64,000 nucleotides of DNA from Methylomonas sp. LW13. GTDB taxonomy: Bacteria; Pseudomonadota; Gammaproteobacteria; Methylococcales; Methylomonadaceae. The notes below the pieces were generated by a model, which searched no databases, was not told the DNA's origin, and was given only the letters and a program-made list of their open reading frames with translations. The DNA lies in NCBI RefSeq assembly GCF_016865255.1, contig NZ_CP033381.1, positions 4,030,001 to 4,094,000 of the forward strand. The letters are read 5' to 3'. A program made the position numbers and the translations under genes. Positions 54,530 to 63,657 of the stretch are shown piece by piece. Every line of letters starts with the position of its first letter. Position 1 is the first letter of the stretch.

Positions 54530-56629
54530 ATGCAAAGCTACATTTATTACAGCTACTTGAGCGCAGCCATCGCTTATGGTTTTTTACTTTTATACGCTTG
54601 CTTTAGGAAAAACTGGCATCTGCCTTTCATAATAGCAGTTTTGTGCTCGTTAGCATGGTGCACAAGCGTGATAATCGCCACAAAAAATAGCCATTTCTTC
54701 TTCGCTGACACGCTACCGTACGAAACTCTCCGGAATGCATCTTGGTTTCTTCAACTTGGAACACTGCTGTCCAAACAGATATACAACGATCACAAGCAAA
54801 TATTTAAGTCGAATGTTAGCGTGGCCGCTACCCTAACTATCGCGCTAGTTTTAGGTATTGAGATCTTTCCCGCCTACCTAACCCTAATCCGAGAACATCT
54901 AAACGTCGATCCTCGTTTCGCATCGCACGTTGTATCCGCTGTATTTGGCCTCATCCTGGTTGAGCAGCTTTATCGCAGCACCCCCCTGAAGCAAAGGTGG
55001 AATCTCAAATTTCTGTGTATAAGCCTTGGCTCGCTATTCGCATTCGATTTGCTCGTTTACAGCAAATCACTGCTATTCAGCAGCCTGGACTTCGAGCTCT
55101 GGCAGTCACGCGGCGTAATTAACGCACTCATGACACCACTTTTAGCAGTCACATTGACCCGACTAAAGCTTAACAGCCAAAGTACGGAACTGACAACACC
55201 TCGCAAAACTATTTTTTACTCAACGATTCTCCTCGGTTGCGGCATCTATTTAATCCTTATGTCGTTTGCCGGTTTTTATATCAAACGCGCAAATACCGAA
55301 TGGGGTGAGGCTGCACAAACTCTGTTTATTTTCCTCGCCATTCTCCTGCTGATTATCCCGTTTACATCTGGAAAAATACGAGCGATCTCCAAGGTGTATT
55401 TTAGTAAGCACTTTTTCCACTACAGCTACGATTACCGCGAAGAGTGGCTCAAAATCAGCAAATCATTGGCAAAACTTGAGTCGCTTGAGGAACTGAAAGG
55501 ATTCATCATAACTACTTTAACGGACCTAGTAGAAAGCGCAGGAGGCGGTTTGTGGTTAAAAAACGATCAAGGCCAATTTTTTCTAGCTGCAGAACAAAAC
55601 CTCAAACTCACTCCACAAGAAATTGAATATCTCCACAACATCGGCGACCTGCCTCAATATTTAGCGAACAAGCAATGGGTCATCGATTTTTTCGAACTAG
55701 CTCATGCTCCGGAAGTATACGACGACATAGATCTATCGCCGTGGTGCTACGAAGATAGCCAAGTGTGGCTGATAGTGCCGCTATTTCACCTAAACAAACT
55801 TGAAGCTTTTGTGGTGTTAACGCAGGCGCGCGCACCACGAAAACTTGACTGGGAAGACCACGATCTTTTAAAAACAGTGGGAATGCAACTTGCCAACGCC
55901 CTCGCTTTGAACCGGACAAGTGAAGAACTCGCCAATAATCGTCAATTTGAAACTTATCACCGCCTTTCAGCATATTTGGTACATGACCTCAAAAATCTGG
56001 TAGCCCAGATCTCCTTGATAGTAAAAAACGCGGAAAAGCACAAACATAACCCGGACTTCTTCGACGATACCATAGACACGCTAAATAATGTGGTCAAAAA
56101 AATGCACCATATTGTCGAACAGTTAAAACAAGGTGAGACCAACACAACTACAGCCAATACCTTCATCAATCTGGTGGAATTGGTTAAAAACATCGAGCAA
56201 CAACATCTCGGCACTCCGCCGTTGCAGATGGACACAACACTCAGCGAGTGCTTCGTGACGGCCGACAAAATCAAACTGACCAATATCTTGACGAATTTAG
56301 TGCAAAACGCCCAAGACGCCATAGCGACAAGCGATGGATGGGTTAAGCTTGAATTAACAAAAAACCAAGACTATGCTGTCATCAGAATTATCGATAACGG
56401 TATAGGTATGGACCAACAGTTCATTGCGGAACGCCTATTCAAGCCGTTCGATACGACAAAAGGCAATGCCGGAATGGGCATCGGCGCCTACGAAGCCCGC
56501 GATTACATTCTAAAGCAGTCTGGAAATATCCGGGTCGATAGCAATCCAGGCCGCGGCACTGCTTTCACCATCCAATTACCATTAGCTCAGCGAGTTTCCG
56601 CAAATCAAGGAAATAATGATCACTTCTAA
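54530..56629 (+). CDS. prsK: XrtA/PEP-CTERM system histidine kinase PrsK
   Basis: 699 aa membrane sensor kinase (TIGR02916-like). Seen: about eight hydrophobic helices in the first 290 residues, a GAF-like region (about 320-460), the H-box YLVHDLKNLVAQI with the His near 485, N-box ILTNLVQNAQDAI, G1 DNGIGMD and G2 region NAGMGIGAYEARDYIL. It signals to PrsR, whose gene overlaps by 14 bp. The kinase domain lacks the usual dimerisation motif of HisKA types, as in other PrsK. Stimulus unknown. Confidence 0.94.
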   Translation: MQSYIYYSYLSAAIAYGFLLLYACFRKNWHLPFIIAVLCSLAWCTSVIIATKNSHFFFADTLPYETLRNASWFLQLGTLLSKQIYNDHKQIFKSNVSVAATLTIALVLGIEIFPAYLTLIREHLNVDPRFASHVVSAVFGLILVEQLYRSTPLKQRWNLKFLCISLGSLFAFDLLVYSKSLLFSSLDFELWQSRGVINALMTPLLAVTLTRLKLNSQSTELTTPRKTIFYSTILLGCGIYLILMSFAGFYIKRANTEWGEAAQTLFIFLAILLLIIPFTSGKIRAISKVYFSKHFFHYSYDYREEWLKISKSLAKLESLEELKGFIITTLTDLVESAGGGLWLKNDQGQFFLAAEQNLKLTPQEIEYLHNIGDLPQYLANKQWVIDFFELAHAPEVYDDIDLSPWCYEDSQVWLIVPLFHLNKLEAFVVLTQARAPRKLDWEDHDLLKTVGMQLANALALNRTSEELANNRQFETYHRLSAYLVHDLKNLVAQISLIVKNAEKHKHNPDFFDDTIDTLNNVVKKMHHIVEQLKQGETNTTTANTFINLVELVKNIEQQHLGTPPLQMDTTLSECFVTADKIKLTNILTNLVQNAQDAIATSDGWVKLELTKNQDYAVIRIIDNGIGMDQQFIAERLFKPFDTTKGNAGMGIGAYEARDYILKQSGNIRVDSNPGRGTAFTIQLPLAQRVSANQGNNDHF

Positions 56630-57992
56630 AGTACTGTTAGTTATCGAGGACGACCTAGGCTTACAAAAACAACTGAAATGGGCCTTCGAGCAATACGAAG
56701 TAGTAATAGCAAGTAATAGAGACGAAGCAATAGCTGCACTTAGACGATATACGCCAAGCGTCGTTACCTTGGATCTTGGTTTACCGCCCGACCCCACCAA
56801 CGCCACTGAAGGACTCGCCACTCTCAAGGAAATTCTCGCATTAGCACCTGCCACCAAGATAATCGTGGTAACCGGCAATGATGATCGCGCAAATGCGATT
56901 CATGCAGTAGCCTTAGGTGCTTATGACTTTTATCAAAAGCCGGTAGACCCGGACGTCTTGGGCCTGATTATAGAAAGAGCGTTTCAACTTGACGCATTGG
57001 AGCGCGACTACCAAATATTGCAGCAACAAAAGCCCCTGACCGGCGTGATCGCCACCAGTCCGCAAATGCAGGCGGTCATGCGGATGATTGAAAAAATTGC
57101 ACCGACTCAAGCAACCGTTTTACTAATCGGCGAAAGCGGCACCGGTAAAGAGCTATTGGCAAAAGCCTTACATCGCCTGAGCACACGCGCCTCACAACCG
57201 TTTGTAGCGGTAAACTGCGCGGCCATACCAGAAACATTGTTAGAGAGTGAATTATTTGGCTACGAGAAAGGTGCATTCACCGGCGCAGTCGCGCAAACCA
57301 AAGGCAAAATCGAATATGCGCAGGGCGGCACATTCTTTTTAGACGAAATCGGCGACCTCCCTTTTGCCTTGCAAGCAAAATTGCTGCGATTTATCCAGGA
57401 ACGGGTCATAGAACGGTTAGGGGGTAGAAAGGAAATTGCCGTGGATGTGCGCATTATATGTGCAACACATCGCCATTTACCCGACCTCATTGCGCAAGGT
57501 AATTTCCGGGGCGACTTATATTACAGGCTCAGTGAGATTGTCGTTGACATTCCCCCACTACGCGAACGCGAAGGCGATATTATTACGATAGCTAATGCTT
57601 TGCTACAGCGCTATTGCCGCGAAAACAACTCCAAAGAAAAACATTTTTCCCACGACGCCGCTCGTGCTCTTGAAGCTTATAACTGGCCTGGCAACATTCG
57701 GGAGATGGAGAACAAAATCAAACGTGCGGTCATTTTATCCGACAACAATTTCGTCACCGCCGAAGAGCTGGAAATTGGTACCGATAGCGACAAGTCCATG
57801 CCGCTGAATCTCAAGTCGGTACGAGAAGCGGCAGAAACCATCGCCATCAAACGCGCACTGACCTACGCAGACAATAACATATCAGAAGCAGCTAAATTAT
57901 TGGGTGTTACCAGGCCAACCTTGTACGGTTTATTTGAAAAATACGGACTGCAAGCTTTGCTGCGTAATCATACTGATGAACACCAGAATTGA
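56616..57992 (+). CDS. prsR: PEP-CTERM response regulator PrsR (sigma-54 activator)
   Basis: 458 aa NtrC-type regulator (TIGR02915-like). Seen: receiver with Asp53 (VVTLDLGLPP) and Lys about 108; AAA+ domain with Walker A GESGTGKE (172-179), GAFTGA (219-224) that contacts sigma-54, and Walker B FFLDEIGDLP; C-terminal Fis-type HTH (NISEAAKLLGVTRPTLYGLF). AAGGAAAT precedes the ATG inside the end of prsK. Expected to activate RpoN promoters of PEP-CTERM genes, such as the one at 5172. Confidence 0.95.
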   Translation: MITSKVLLVIEDDLGLQKQLKWAFEQYEVVIASNRDEAIAALRRYTPSVVTLDLGLPPDPTNATEGLATLKEILALAPATKIIVVTGNDDRANAIHAVALGAYDFYQKPVDPDVLGLIIERAFQLDALERDYQILQQQKPLTGVIATSPQMQAVMRMIEKIAPTQATVLLIGESGTGKELLAKALHRLSTRASQPFVAVNCAAIPETLLESELFGYEKGAFTGAVAQTKGKIEYAQGGTFFLDEIGDLPFALQAKLLRFIQERVIERLGGRKEIAVDVRIICATHRHLPDLIAQGNFRGDLYYRLSEIVVDIPPLREREGDIITIANALLQRYCRENNSKEKHFSHDAARALEAYNWPGNIREMENKIKRAVILSDNNFVTAEELEIGTDSDKSMPLNLKSVREAAETIAIKRALTYADNNISEAAKLLGVTRPTLYGLFEKYGLQALLRNHTDEHQN

Positions 57993-58066
57993 CATAGAAG
58001 GCCTACCAGCGAGAACGGTTGATAATTGCAGGCTAGGGTTTTACGCGGCGGATTTAAACAGATAAA

Positions 58067-58849
58067 TCAGATTCTCGACACATAAGAAATAACGCCGATT
58101 TGCTTTACCTGGCGCCCCCTCATATCGACAGGAACGTCAGTTGCAATATCCGAATATAAGCGAAAATCGTGTCGGTAACCCTCAAACCATAAAGAGTTTT
58201 CCAGCACTTGCTTTGTATTCAAATAATACAGCAGACGTGCACTTTGACGACTAGCATCGCCCAGTTGCTGTATATCTAAGCCTTGTTTCTTAATACTGTA
58301 CGCCAGTGCCGGATCGGCTAACATATACCAATGTTTAATGCCCTGCTGGACGGAATAAACCGCCGCGGCTCGATACAGCCCCCACATTATGTCTCTATTG
58401 ATATTGCGGTAATCGTGCAGAAAACTAATTTTGCGATTTTCTTCAGCTACCTCTACAGCCGAGTTTCTAAAAGCAAAGCGCCTTGCTTCCTTAATAACGC
58501 ATAGCCTGGAAATTTCAACGGAATTTTTGTATCTGCCGTTTGGTAGCCGTTGATGTGAACTACTGCTTTCTTGAAACGGAAAAACGTGACCTTTGGGCAT
58601 GACCATCCTCAGCCCGCCCAACCACTGCTGAGTATATTTATGCCTGACTAAAAAATGAACTGCGCTTTTATCCCATTCATCGATTTCTTGCTGCGCCGGA
58701 AACTGCTCCGTATCGTCAAAGCCCATTTCATCGCAATAAACCCGGTATCTGAGTTGATAATGAATTTTTTTACTTTCCGGCGTATCAGCTAAAAATACCT
58801 CGAAACAATGATCGAAAGACTGCTTCTGTCGATTCAAGATACACCCCAC
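58067..58849 (-). CDS. PEP-CTERM/exosortase-associated acyltransferase, copy 2
   Basis: 260 aa, a paralogue of the gene at 53190. Seen: QLRYRVYCDEMGFDD, QEIDEWDKSAVHFLV, GGLRMVMPKG and VEISRLCVIKEARRF. Overall layout of TIGR03694 and the LuxI/FeeM fold. The start at 58849 is GTG. It converges with prsR, 75 bp away. The two copies differ enough that they may use different acyl or amine substrates. Confidence 0.87.
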   Translation of the reverse strand: MGCILNRQKQSFDHCFEVFLADTPESKKIHYQLRYRVYCDEMGFDDTEQFPAQQEIDEWDKSAVHFLVRHKYTQQWLGGLRMVMPKGHVFPFQESSSSHQRLPNGRYKNSVEISRLCVIKEARRFAFRNSAVEVAEENRKISFLHDYRNINRDIMWGLYRAAAVYSVQQGIKHWYMLADPALAYSIKKQGLDIQQLGDASRQSARLLYYLNTKQVLENSLWFEGYRHDFRLYSDIATDVPVDMRGRQVKQIGVISYVSRI

Positions 58850-58956
58850 CCTATAAACAAATATTCATAACAAGTTCAAATAGCTATAGCCACTTTGTCT
58901 CGTTCCGCAGGTAAGGATGGTATAGCAAATCGAGTCAATTTCAAGCTAAATTGTAA

Positions 58957-58987
58957 AAAAAACCGACACTCGCTGATTAGGTTTTTT
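58957..58987 (-). terminator. Possible terminator after the DUF2126 gene
   Basis: AAAAAACC (58957-58964) and GGTTTTTT (58980-58987) can pair around a 15-base loop about 20 bp past the stop. The stem is AT-rich and weak. Confidence 0.35.
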
Positions 58988-59003
58988 AATTTCCTCGTTC
59001 TAT

Positions 59004-62000
59004 CTAGCTCGCATTCCAACGTAAATCCAGCGTAAACGGATAATCTTTATTGAACTCCTCACTCGGTAATTCCAACACGGTTTCGGTCGGCGTATGCCCG
59101 TGCTGCCAAAAACGACTAACCCTGCGTCCTTCAGCCTCGTAAGCATTAACTGGCAGCGTGTCGTAGTTGCGGCCGCCGGGGTGAGAAACATGATACGTAC
59201 AACCGCCGATAGACCGACCGTTCCAGGTATCAACCAAATCGAATACCAGCGGCGCCTGGACACCGATAGAGGGATGCAAAGCCGACGGCGGGTTCCAAGC
59301 CCGATAACGGATACCCGCCACCAGCTCTCCTTGCTTGCCGGTGGCCTTTAACGGCACCCTGCGACCATTACAGGTTAAGGCATAGCGTTCACCCATCGCT
59401 CCAGTCAGCGACACCTGCAAGCGCTCCACCGAGGAGTCGACATAACGGGCGGTGCCGCTGCTGGTGATTTCTTCGCCTAACACGTGCCACGGCTCAATAG
59501 CCTGATACAGATCCAATTGCAGATCGTTAACCCGCAGACTACCGATTCTAGGAAACCGGAATTCCAAAAACGGCGCGAACCATTCCGTCTTGAATTCATA
59601 ACCCGCAGCTTGCAGATCGCGCGCCACATCGTAAATATCGCTGGCAATGAAATGCGGCAACATAAACCGGTCATGCAATTGCGTCCCCCAGCGCACCAAA
59701 GGCTTCTTGTAGGGCTCGCGCCAAAACCAAGCTACCAGGGTTCGCAGCAACAGCATTTGCATCAAACTCATTCGTGCGTGCGGCGGCATTTCGAACGCAC
59801 GCAACTCCAGGAGCCCAAGCCGTCCAGCATCGGTACCCGGCGCATACAGTTTGTCGATACAAAACTCGCTACGATGCGTATTGCCGGTCATATCCACCAA
59901 CAAATTGCGGAACAGCCTATCGACCAGCCACGGCGCGGCCACTTCGCCCTCCGGCATCTGTTGAAAGGCAATTTCCAGCTCGTACAGGCTGTCATTGCGC
60001 GCTTCATCGACGCGCGGCGCCTGGCTGGTTGGACCAATAAACAAGCCGGAAAACAAATAGGACAAGGCTGGGTGATGCTGCCAATACGTGACCAAGCTGC
60101 GCAACAAATCCGGTCGCCGCAAAATCGGACTATCGGCGGGCGTAATGCCGCCCAAGGTCACATGATTACCGCCACCGGTCCCGGTATGCCGGCCATCCAG
60201 CATGAATTTCTCGGTGCCGAGCCGGGTCAACCGGGCCAGCTCGTACAAAGTGGTGGTGTTGTGCACCAGCTCTTTCCAACTGGCGGCAGGATGAATATTC
60301 ACCTCTATCACGCCAGGATCGGGCGTCACCGGCAAACGGGTCAGACGCAAATCGTGGGGCGGCTGATACCCCTCTATTACCACCGGCATTTTCAAAGCCG
60401 CTGCCGTAGCTTCCACCGACGCGATAATGTCCAGGTAGTGTTCCAACTCGGTCGTGGGCGGCACAAATACAAATAAACGACCTTCACGGGCCTGAACCGA
60501 CAAAGCGGTATGCGGCACCCATTCCGGATCGTGCGGCCTCTCATCATCGGCTGCGTCCATTTCGGTCGGATGTAGTCCCTGCTTGGCCATTTGACTGTAA
60601 CGACGGCTAACTTCCGAATCAATATCGCCCAGAGGCTCCACCGGTTCATACAGGCTACGTTCATGGGGGTGATCGCGCTTTTCGAACGGCACCCAAGGCA
60701 AACAGTTCAGAGGTAAACGCAAACCCATCGCCGAATCGCCCGGCACCAGGAACATCGCCCCGCGGCGGAATTCCCAAGCACTGCTGTTCCAAGAACCGGC
60801 CTGATAGCTCCAATGCAGCGGCAACACATAGCCGACCGGCGCGCCGAGATCCGCGCTGAGCAATTTGGCCAAGCGCTGACGCTCTAAGTCGTCTTTCAAA
60901 TCGACTTGCAAAGGATCCAGGTTTTTCGGTACCAATCCCTCCTGTAACAGGTAGTAAAGAGGATCCTCGAAACCAGGCAGAATGAACTCGCCAGCCACGC
61001 CCAGCCGTTTCACCAAATCACGGATAAATGCATCCGCATGCTTGAGATCGAATCCATAATCACGGGTCTCATCCGCCAATAGGGCCGGATTTTTCCAAAT
61101 CGGTTTGCCGTCCTTGCGCCAGAAACACGCCAACTGCCAGCGCGGCAACGGCTCGCCCGGATACCATTTGCCCTGCCCGAAATACAACAGCCCGCCCGGC
61201 GCAAAGCTGTCGCGCAAACGTCTGACCAATTTTCCGGCCAACTTGCGCTTTTCCTCGCCGTCAGCATCGGTGTTCCATTCCGGCGCATCCATGTTATCGA
61301 TGGACACAAAAGTGGGCTCGCCGCCCATGGTTAAGCGCACATCCCCGGCTTTCAGCTCGGCATCGACCTTTTCGCCCAGACGCTCAATGTCGGTCCATTG
61401 CTTATCGGTGTATGGTTTGGTAACCCGTGGGTCTTCATGGATACGGCTGACACGATTGGAAAAATCGAAGGTAGTCTCGGCCTTACCGATAAAGCCGCCG
61501 CTGACCGGCGCCGCACTGACATAATCCGCGGTACAGGCTAAGGGAATATGGCCCTCTCCGGCAAACAGTCCGGACGTCGGATCCATACCTATCCAGCCAG
61601 CGCCGGGAATATACACCTCGGCCCAGGCGTGCAGATCGGTGAAATCGTGGTCGGTGCCCGACGGGCCGTCCAGCGATTTCACATCCGCCACCAACTGCAC
61701 CAAATACCCCGATACAAAGCGCGCGGCCAAACCCATGTGCCGCAATACCTGCACCAGTAACCAACCGGAATCTCGACAGGAACCCAACTTTTTTTCCAGG
61801 GTTTCCTCGCAACTTTGCACGCCCGGTTCCATCCGGATCGCATAGTTGACGACCTGATTCACGGCTTGATTGATACTCACCAGAAAATCGACGATGCCTT
61901 GCTTATCCCGCTTCAAGCCGGCCAGAAAACCTTTGAGCAAAGGCCCCTGCTCGCGAATTTCCAGGTAAGGCGCCAGCTCCTTGGCCAATTGCTCCGGATA

Positions 62001-62315
62001 GGAAAACGGATAATGTTCGGCGTACTCTTCCAGAAAAAAATCGAAGGGGTTGATCACCGTCATATCGGCAATCAGATCCACTTCTATCGAAAATTCGGTG
62101 GTTTTTTCCGGAAACACCAAGCGCGCCAGATAATTGCCAAACGGGTCCTGCTGCCAGTTAATGAAGTGCTTATCCGGCTTAATGGTCAATGAATAGGCAC
62201 TGACCGCCGTCCGCGAGTGCGAAGCCGGCCTTAGCCGCAATACGTGCGGACCCAATTGGACCGGATGATCGTAGTGGTAACTGGTTTTGTGATTAATCGC
62301 TACTCTGATACTCAT
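59004..62315 (-). CDS. Transglutaminase-like/DUF2126 protein
   Basis: 1103 aa. Seen: an N-terminal bacterial transglutaminase-N region (about 1-90), a transglutaminase core with Cys180 (KLGSCRDSGW), His229 (DLHAWAEVY) and Asp245 (GMDPTSG), then the long DUF2126 region (about 300-1100; GEPTFVSID, TGGGNHVTLGG). The family has a protease- or ligase-like core and is often next to DUF403 (alpha-E) and circularly permuted ATP-grasp genes. The ATG overlaps the stop of the upstream gene (ATGA at 62315-62312). The substrate is unknown; a role in peptide or glycan modification is only guessed. Confidence 0.92.
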   Translation of the reverse strand: MSIRVAINHKTSYHYDHPVQLGPHVLRLRPASHSRTAVSAYSLTIKPDKHFINWQQDPFGNYLARLVFPEKTTEFSIEVDLIADMTVINPFDFFLEEYAEHYPFSYPEQLAKELAPYLEIREQGPLLKGFLAGLKRDKQGIVDFLVSINQAVNQVVNYAIRMEPGVQSCEETLEKKLGSCRDSGWLLVQVLRHMGLAARFVSGYLVQLVADVKSLDGPSGTDHDFTDLHAWAEVYIPGAGWIGMDPTSGLFAGEGHIPLACTADYVSAAPVSGGFIGKAETTFDFSNRVSRIHEDPRVTKPYTDKQWTDIERLGEKVDAELKAGDVRLTMGGEPTFVSIDNMDAPEWNTDADGEEKRKLAGKLVRRLRDSFAPGGLLYFGQGKWYPGEPLPRWQLACFWRKDGKPIWKNPALLADETRDYGFDLKHADAFIRDLVKRLGVAGEFILPGFEDPLYYLLQEGLVPKNLDPLQVDLKDDLERQRLAKLLSADLGAPVGYVLPLHWSYQAGSWNSSAWEFRRGAMFLVPGDSAMGLRLPLNCLPWVPFEKRDHPHERSLYEPVEPLGDIDSEVSRRYSQMAKQGLHPTEMDAADDERPHDPEWVPHTALSVQAREGRLFVFVPPTTELEHYLDIIASVEATAAALKMPVVIEGYQPPHDLRLTRLPVTPDPGVIEVNIHPAASWKELVHNTTTLYELARLTRLGTEKFMLDGRHTGTGGGNHVTLGGITPADSPILRRPDLLRSLVTYWQHHPALSYLFSGLFIGPTSQAPRVDEARNDSLYELEIAFQQMPEGEVAAPWLVDRLFRNLLVDMTGNTHRSEFCIDKLYAPGTDAGRLGLLELRAFEMPPHARMSLMQMLLLRTLVAWFWREPYKKPLVRWGTQLHDRFMLPHFIASDIYDVARDLQAAGYEFKTEWFAPFLEFRFPRIGSLRVNDLQLDLYQAIEPWHVLGEEITSSGTARYVDSSVERLQVSLTGAMGERYALTCNGRRVPLKATGKQGELVAGIRYRAWNPPSALHPSIGVQAPLVFDLVDTWNGRSIGGCTYHVSHPGGRNYDTLPVNAYEAEGRRVSRFWQHGHTPTETVLELPSEEFNKDYPFTLDLRWNAS

Positions 62316-63565
62316 GCTGACACCGGACTGGCTGCTTCACTCTCTGCCTGTAACAAACGTAGATTTTCCTCTACCCCAGCGGCATGCGTTAATTCAGCAA
62401 CATTCTGCTTTGTAAAGAAACCATCAAAATTACCAAAACGCTGCACGTACTCCACAATCAACGACGAATGCTCGGAAGCGCTGGAAAATATTTGCTTCAA
62501 GCCTTCTTCGCGTGAACCGATGACATCCAGCAGAAAGTCCTTACCTCTGGCCCGGATAGCCTGCACTACATAATCGATATTGGCCTGGCCGTTGATCTCA
62601 CCGTCCGCTACTTCCAAAGCCACATGATGCAAGCGCGGTCCATAGTTGCGCACGAAACTCTCGGTCGGTGACGGCAAGCCCACCAGATGATTGACAAAAT
62701 ACGGATGATTGGCAGCGGTAAACACTTTGGCCGGACTAATGCGTTCCTCGGGATAATGAATGCTTTTGGTGACGTTGGTCGAAGAATTCTGATTGGCAAT
62801 ATCGTAGGACCCCCAATAGTAATAACTGGAGAGCGTCAAATATTCCAAAATCGCCACTTCCCGATTCTGGCTGTAAACCCGGGTAGCTAAATGATCGATG
62901 GGGCGGATCAGTTTATCCAGCCCTAATTCTTCCTGAATCTCCTTGGCTTGCAGGTAGCCGCGATTCACTTCGTCAAGGATAATGCTATTTCCCAAGGCAT
63001 ATACTCTGATGTCCTCCGGCGGCCTTTCCCAGTAAGCCACGATGTTGTGAGTATACGGCGACGGTTTGACGATGGCCATATTGCCGGGCAATTCCAGTTT
63101 GCGAATTTGATCCTGGTTAAAAAAGCGGATTTCCCTGGCTTTTTGCTGCTCGACCACTTCGTGCAAATTGCTGACCCGGAAAATTTCGCCCATATAGCGC
63201 GAGTTAGGCTTGTGGGCACCAATCGGATACACCTCGTTCAGACTGCGGAAAATGTCAGCCCGACCGGGTGCACGCACTTCCCGCACCAACAAGTCCGGCG
63301 AATTCATATCAATCCGCAGCACGTGAGTCCAATGGCTCTCGGACTGTAAAGTGACCAGATAGTGGTAAGGCGTCATCAAGGCCAATTCGCTGACATAGGC
63401 CGCCGAACAGCCTGGCTCCACCGTCAACATTAACGCATCGATTTCGCGGATCATTTCGGTCAGGCCGGTTCGATCCCGGTTTTCCAGCAACTTGACCAGA
63501 AACTCGTCAAACCAGGGCGAATTGGCCTTGTCGCCCTGCTTGGGGTGGATCAGTGAATTTATCAT
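62312..63565 (-). CDS. VOC/HPPD-like protein of unknown function
   Basis: 417 aa. The C-terminal half resembles the two-VOC-domain fold of 4-hydroxyphenylpyruvate dioxygenase: RPIDHLATRV (His225), GPRLHHVALEV (His314 or 313) and LIVEYVQRFGNFDGFF (Glu372) are the positions of the iron-binding His-His-Glu. The N-terminal half (1-215) has no match I know. Its genomic company, DUF2126 and alpha-E proteins, is not that of tyrosine breakdown, so it is likely another enzyme. A candidate Fe(II)-dependent oxygenase, low certainty on the reaction. Confidence 0.6.
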   Translation of the reverse strand: MINSLIHPKQGDKANSPWFDEFLVKLLENRDRTGLTEMIREIDALMLTVEPGCSAAYVSELALMTPYHYLVTLQSESHWTHVLRIDMNSPDLLVREVRAPGRADIFRSLNEVYPIGAHKPNSRYMGEIFRVSNLHEVVEQQKAREIRFFNQDQIRKLELPGNMAIVKPSPYTHNIVAYWERPPEDIRVYALGNSIILDEVNRGYLQAKEIQEELGLDKLIRPIDHLATRVYSQNREVAILEYLTLSSYYYWGSYDIANQNSSTNVTKSIHYPEERISPAKVFTAANHPYFVNHLVGLPSPTESFVRNYGPRLHHVALEVADGEINGQANIDYVVQAIRARGKDFLLDVIGSREEGLKQIFSSASEHSSLIVEYVQRFGNFDGFFTKQNVAELTHAAGVEENLRLLQAESEAASPVSA

Positions 63566-63657
63566 CCGTTTTCCTCTAACTCTATTTGTCCGCTAGGCTG
63601 AATCGCCAAAATTTTGCTTAAACAGTCGGTGCAGCAATACACTGTTTACACAAGGAC

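Noticed and set aside
59484..60476. Open frame of 330 codons on the plus strand
   Set aside because: Lies entirely antisense to the DUF2126 gene, whose motifs are clear; a coding-bias shadow.
59004..62315. The transglutaminase as the missing lasso B2 protease
   Set aside because: Its DUF2126 architecture and its operon with alpha-E protein are those of a different, well-known gene group, 22 kb away.
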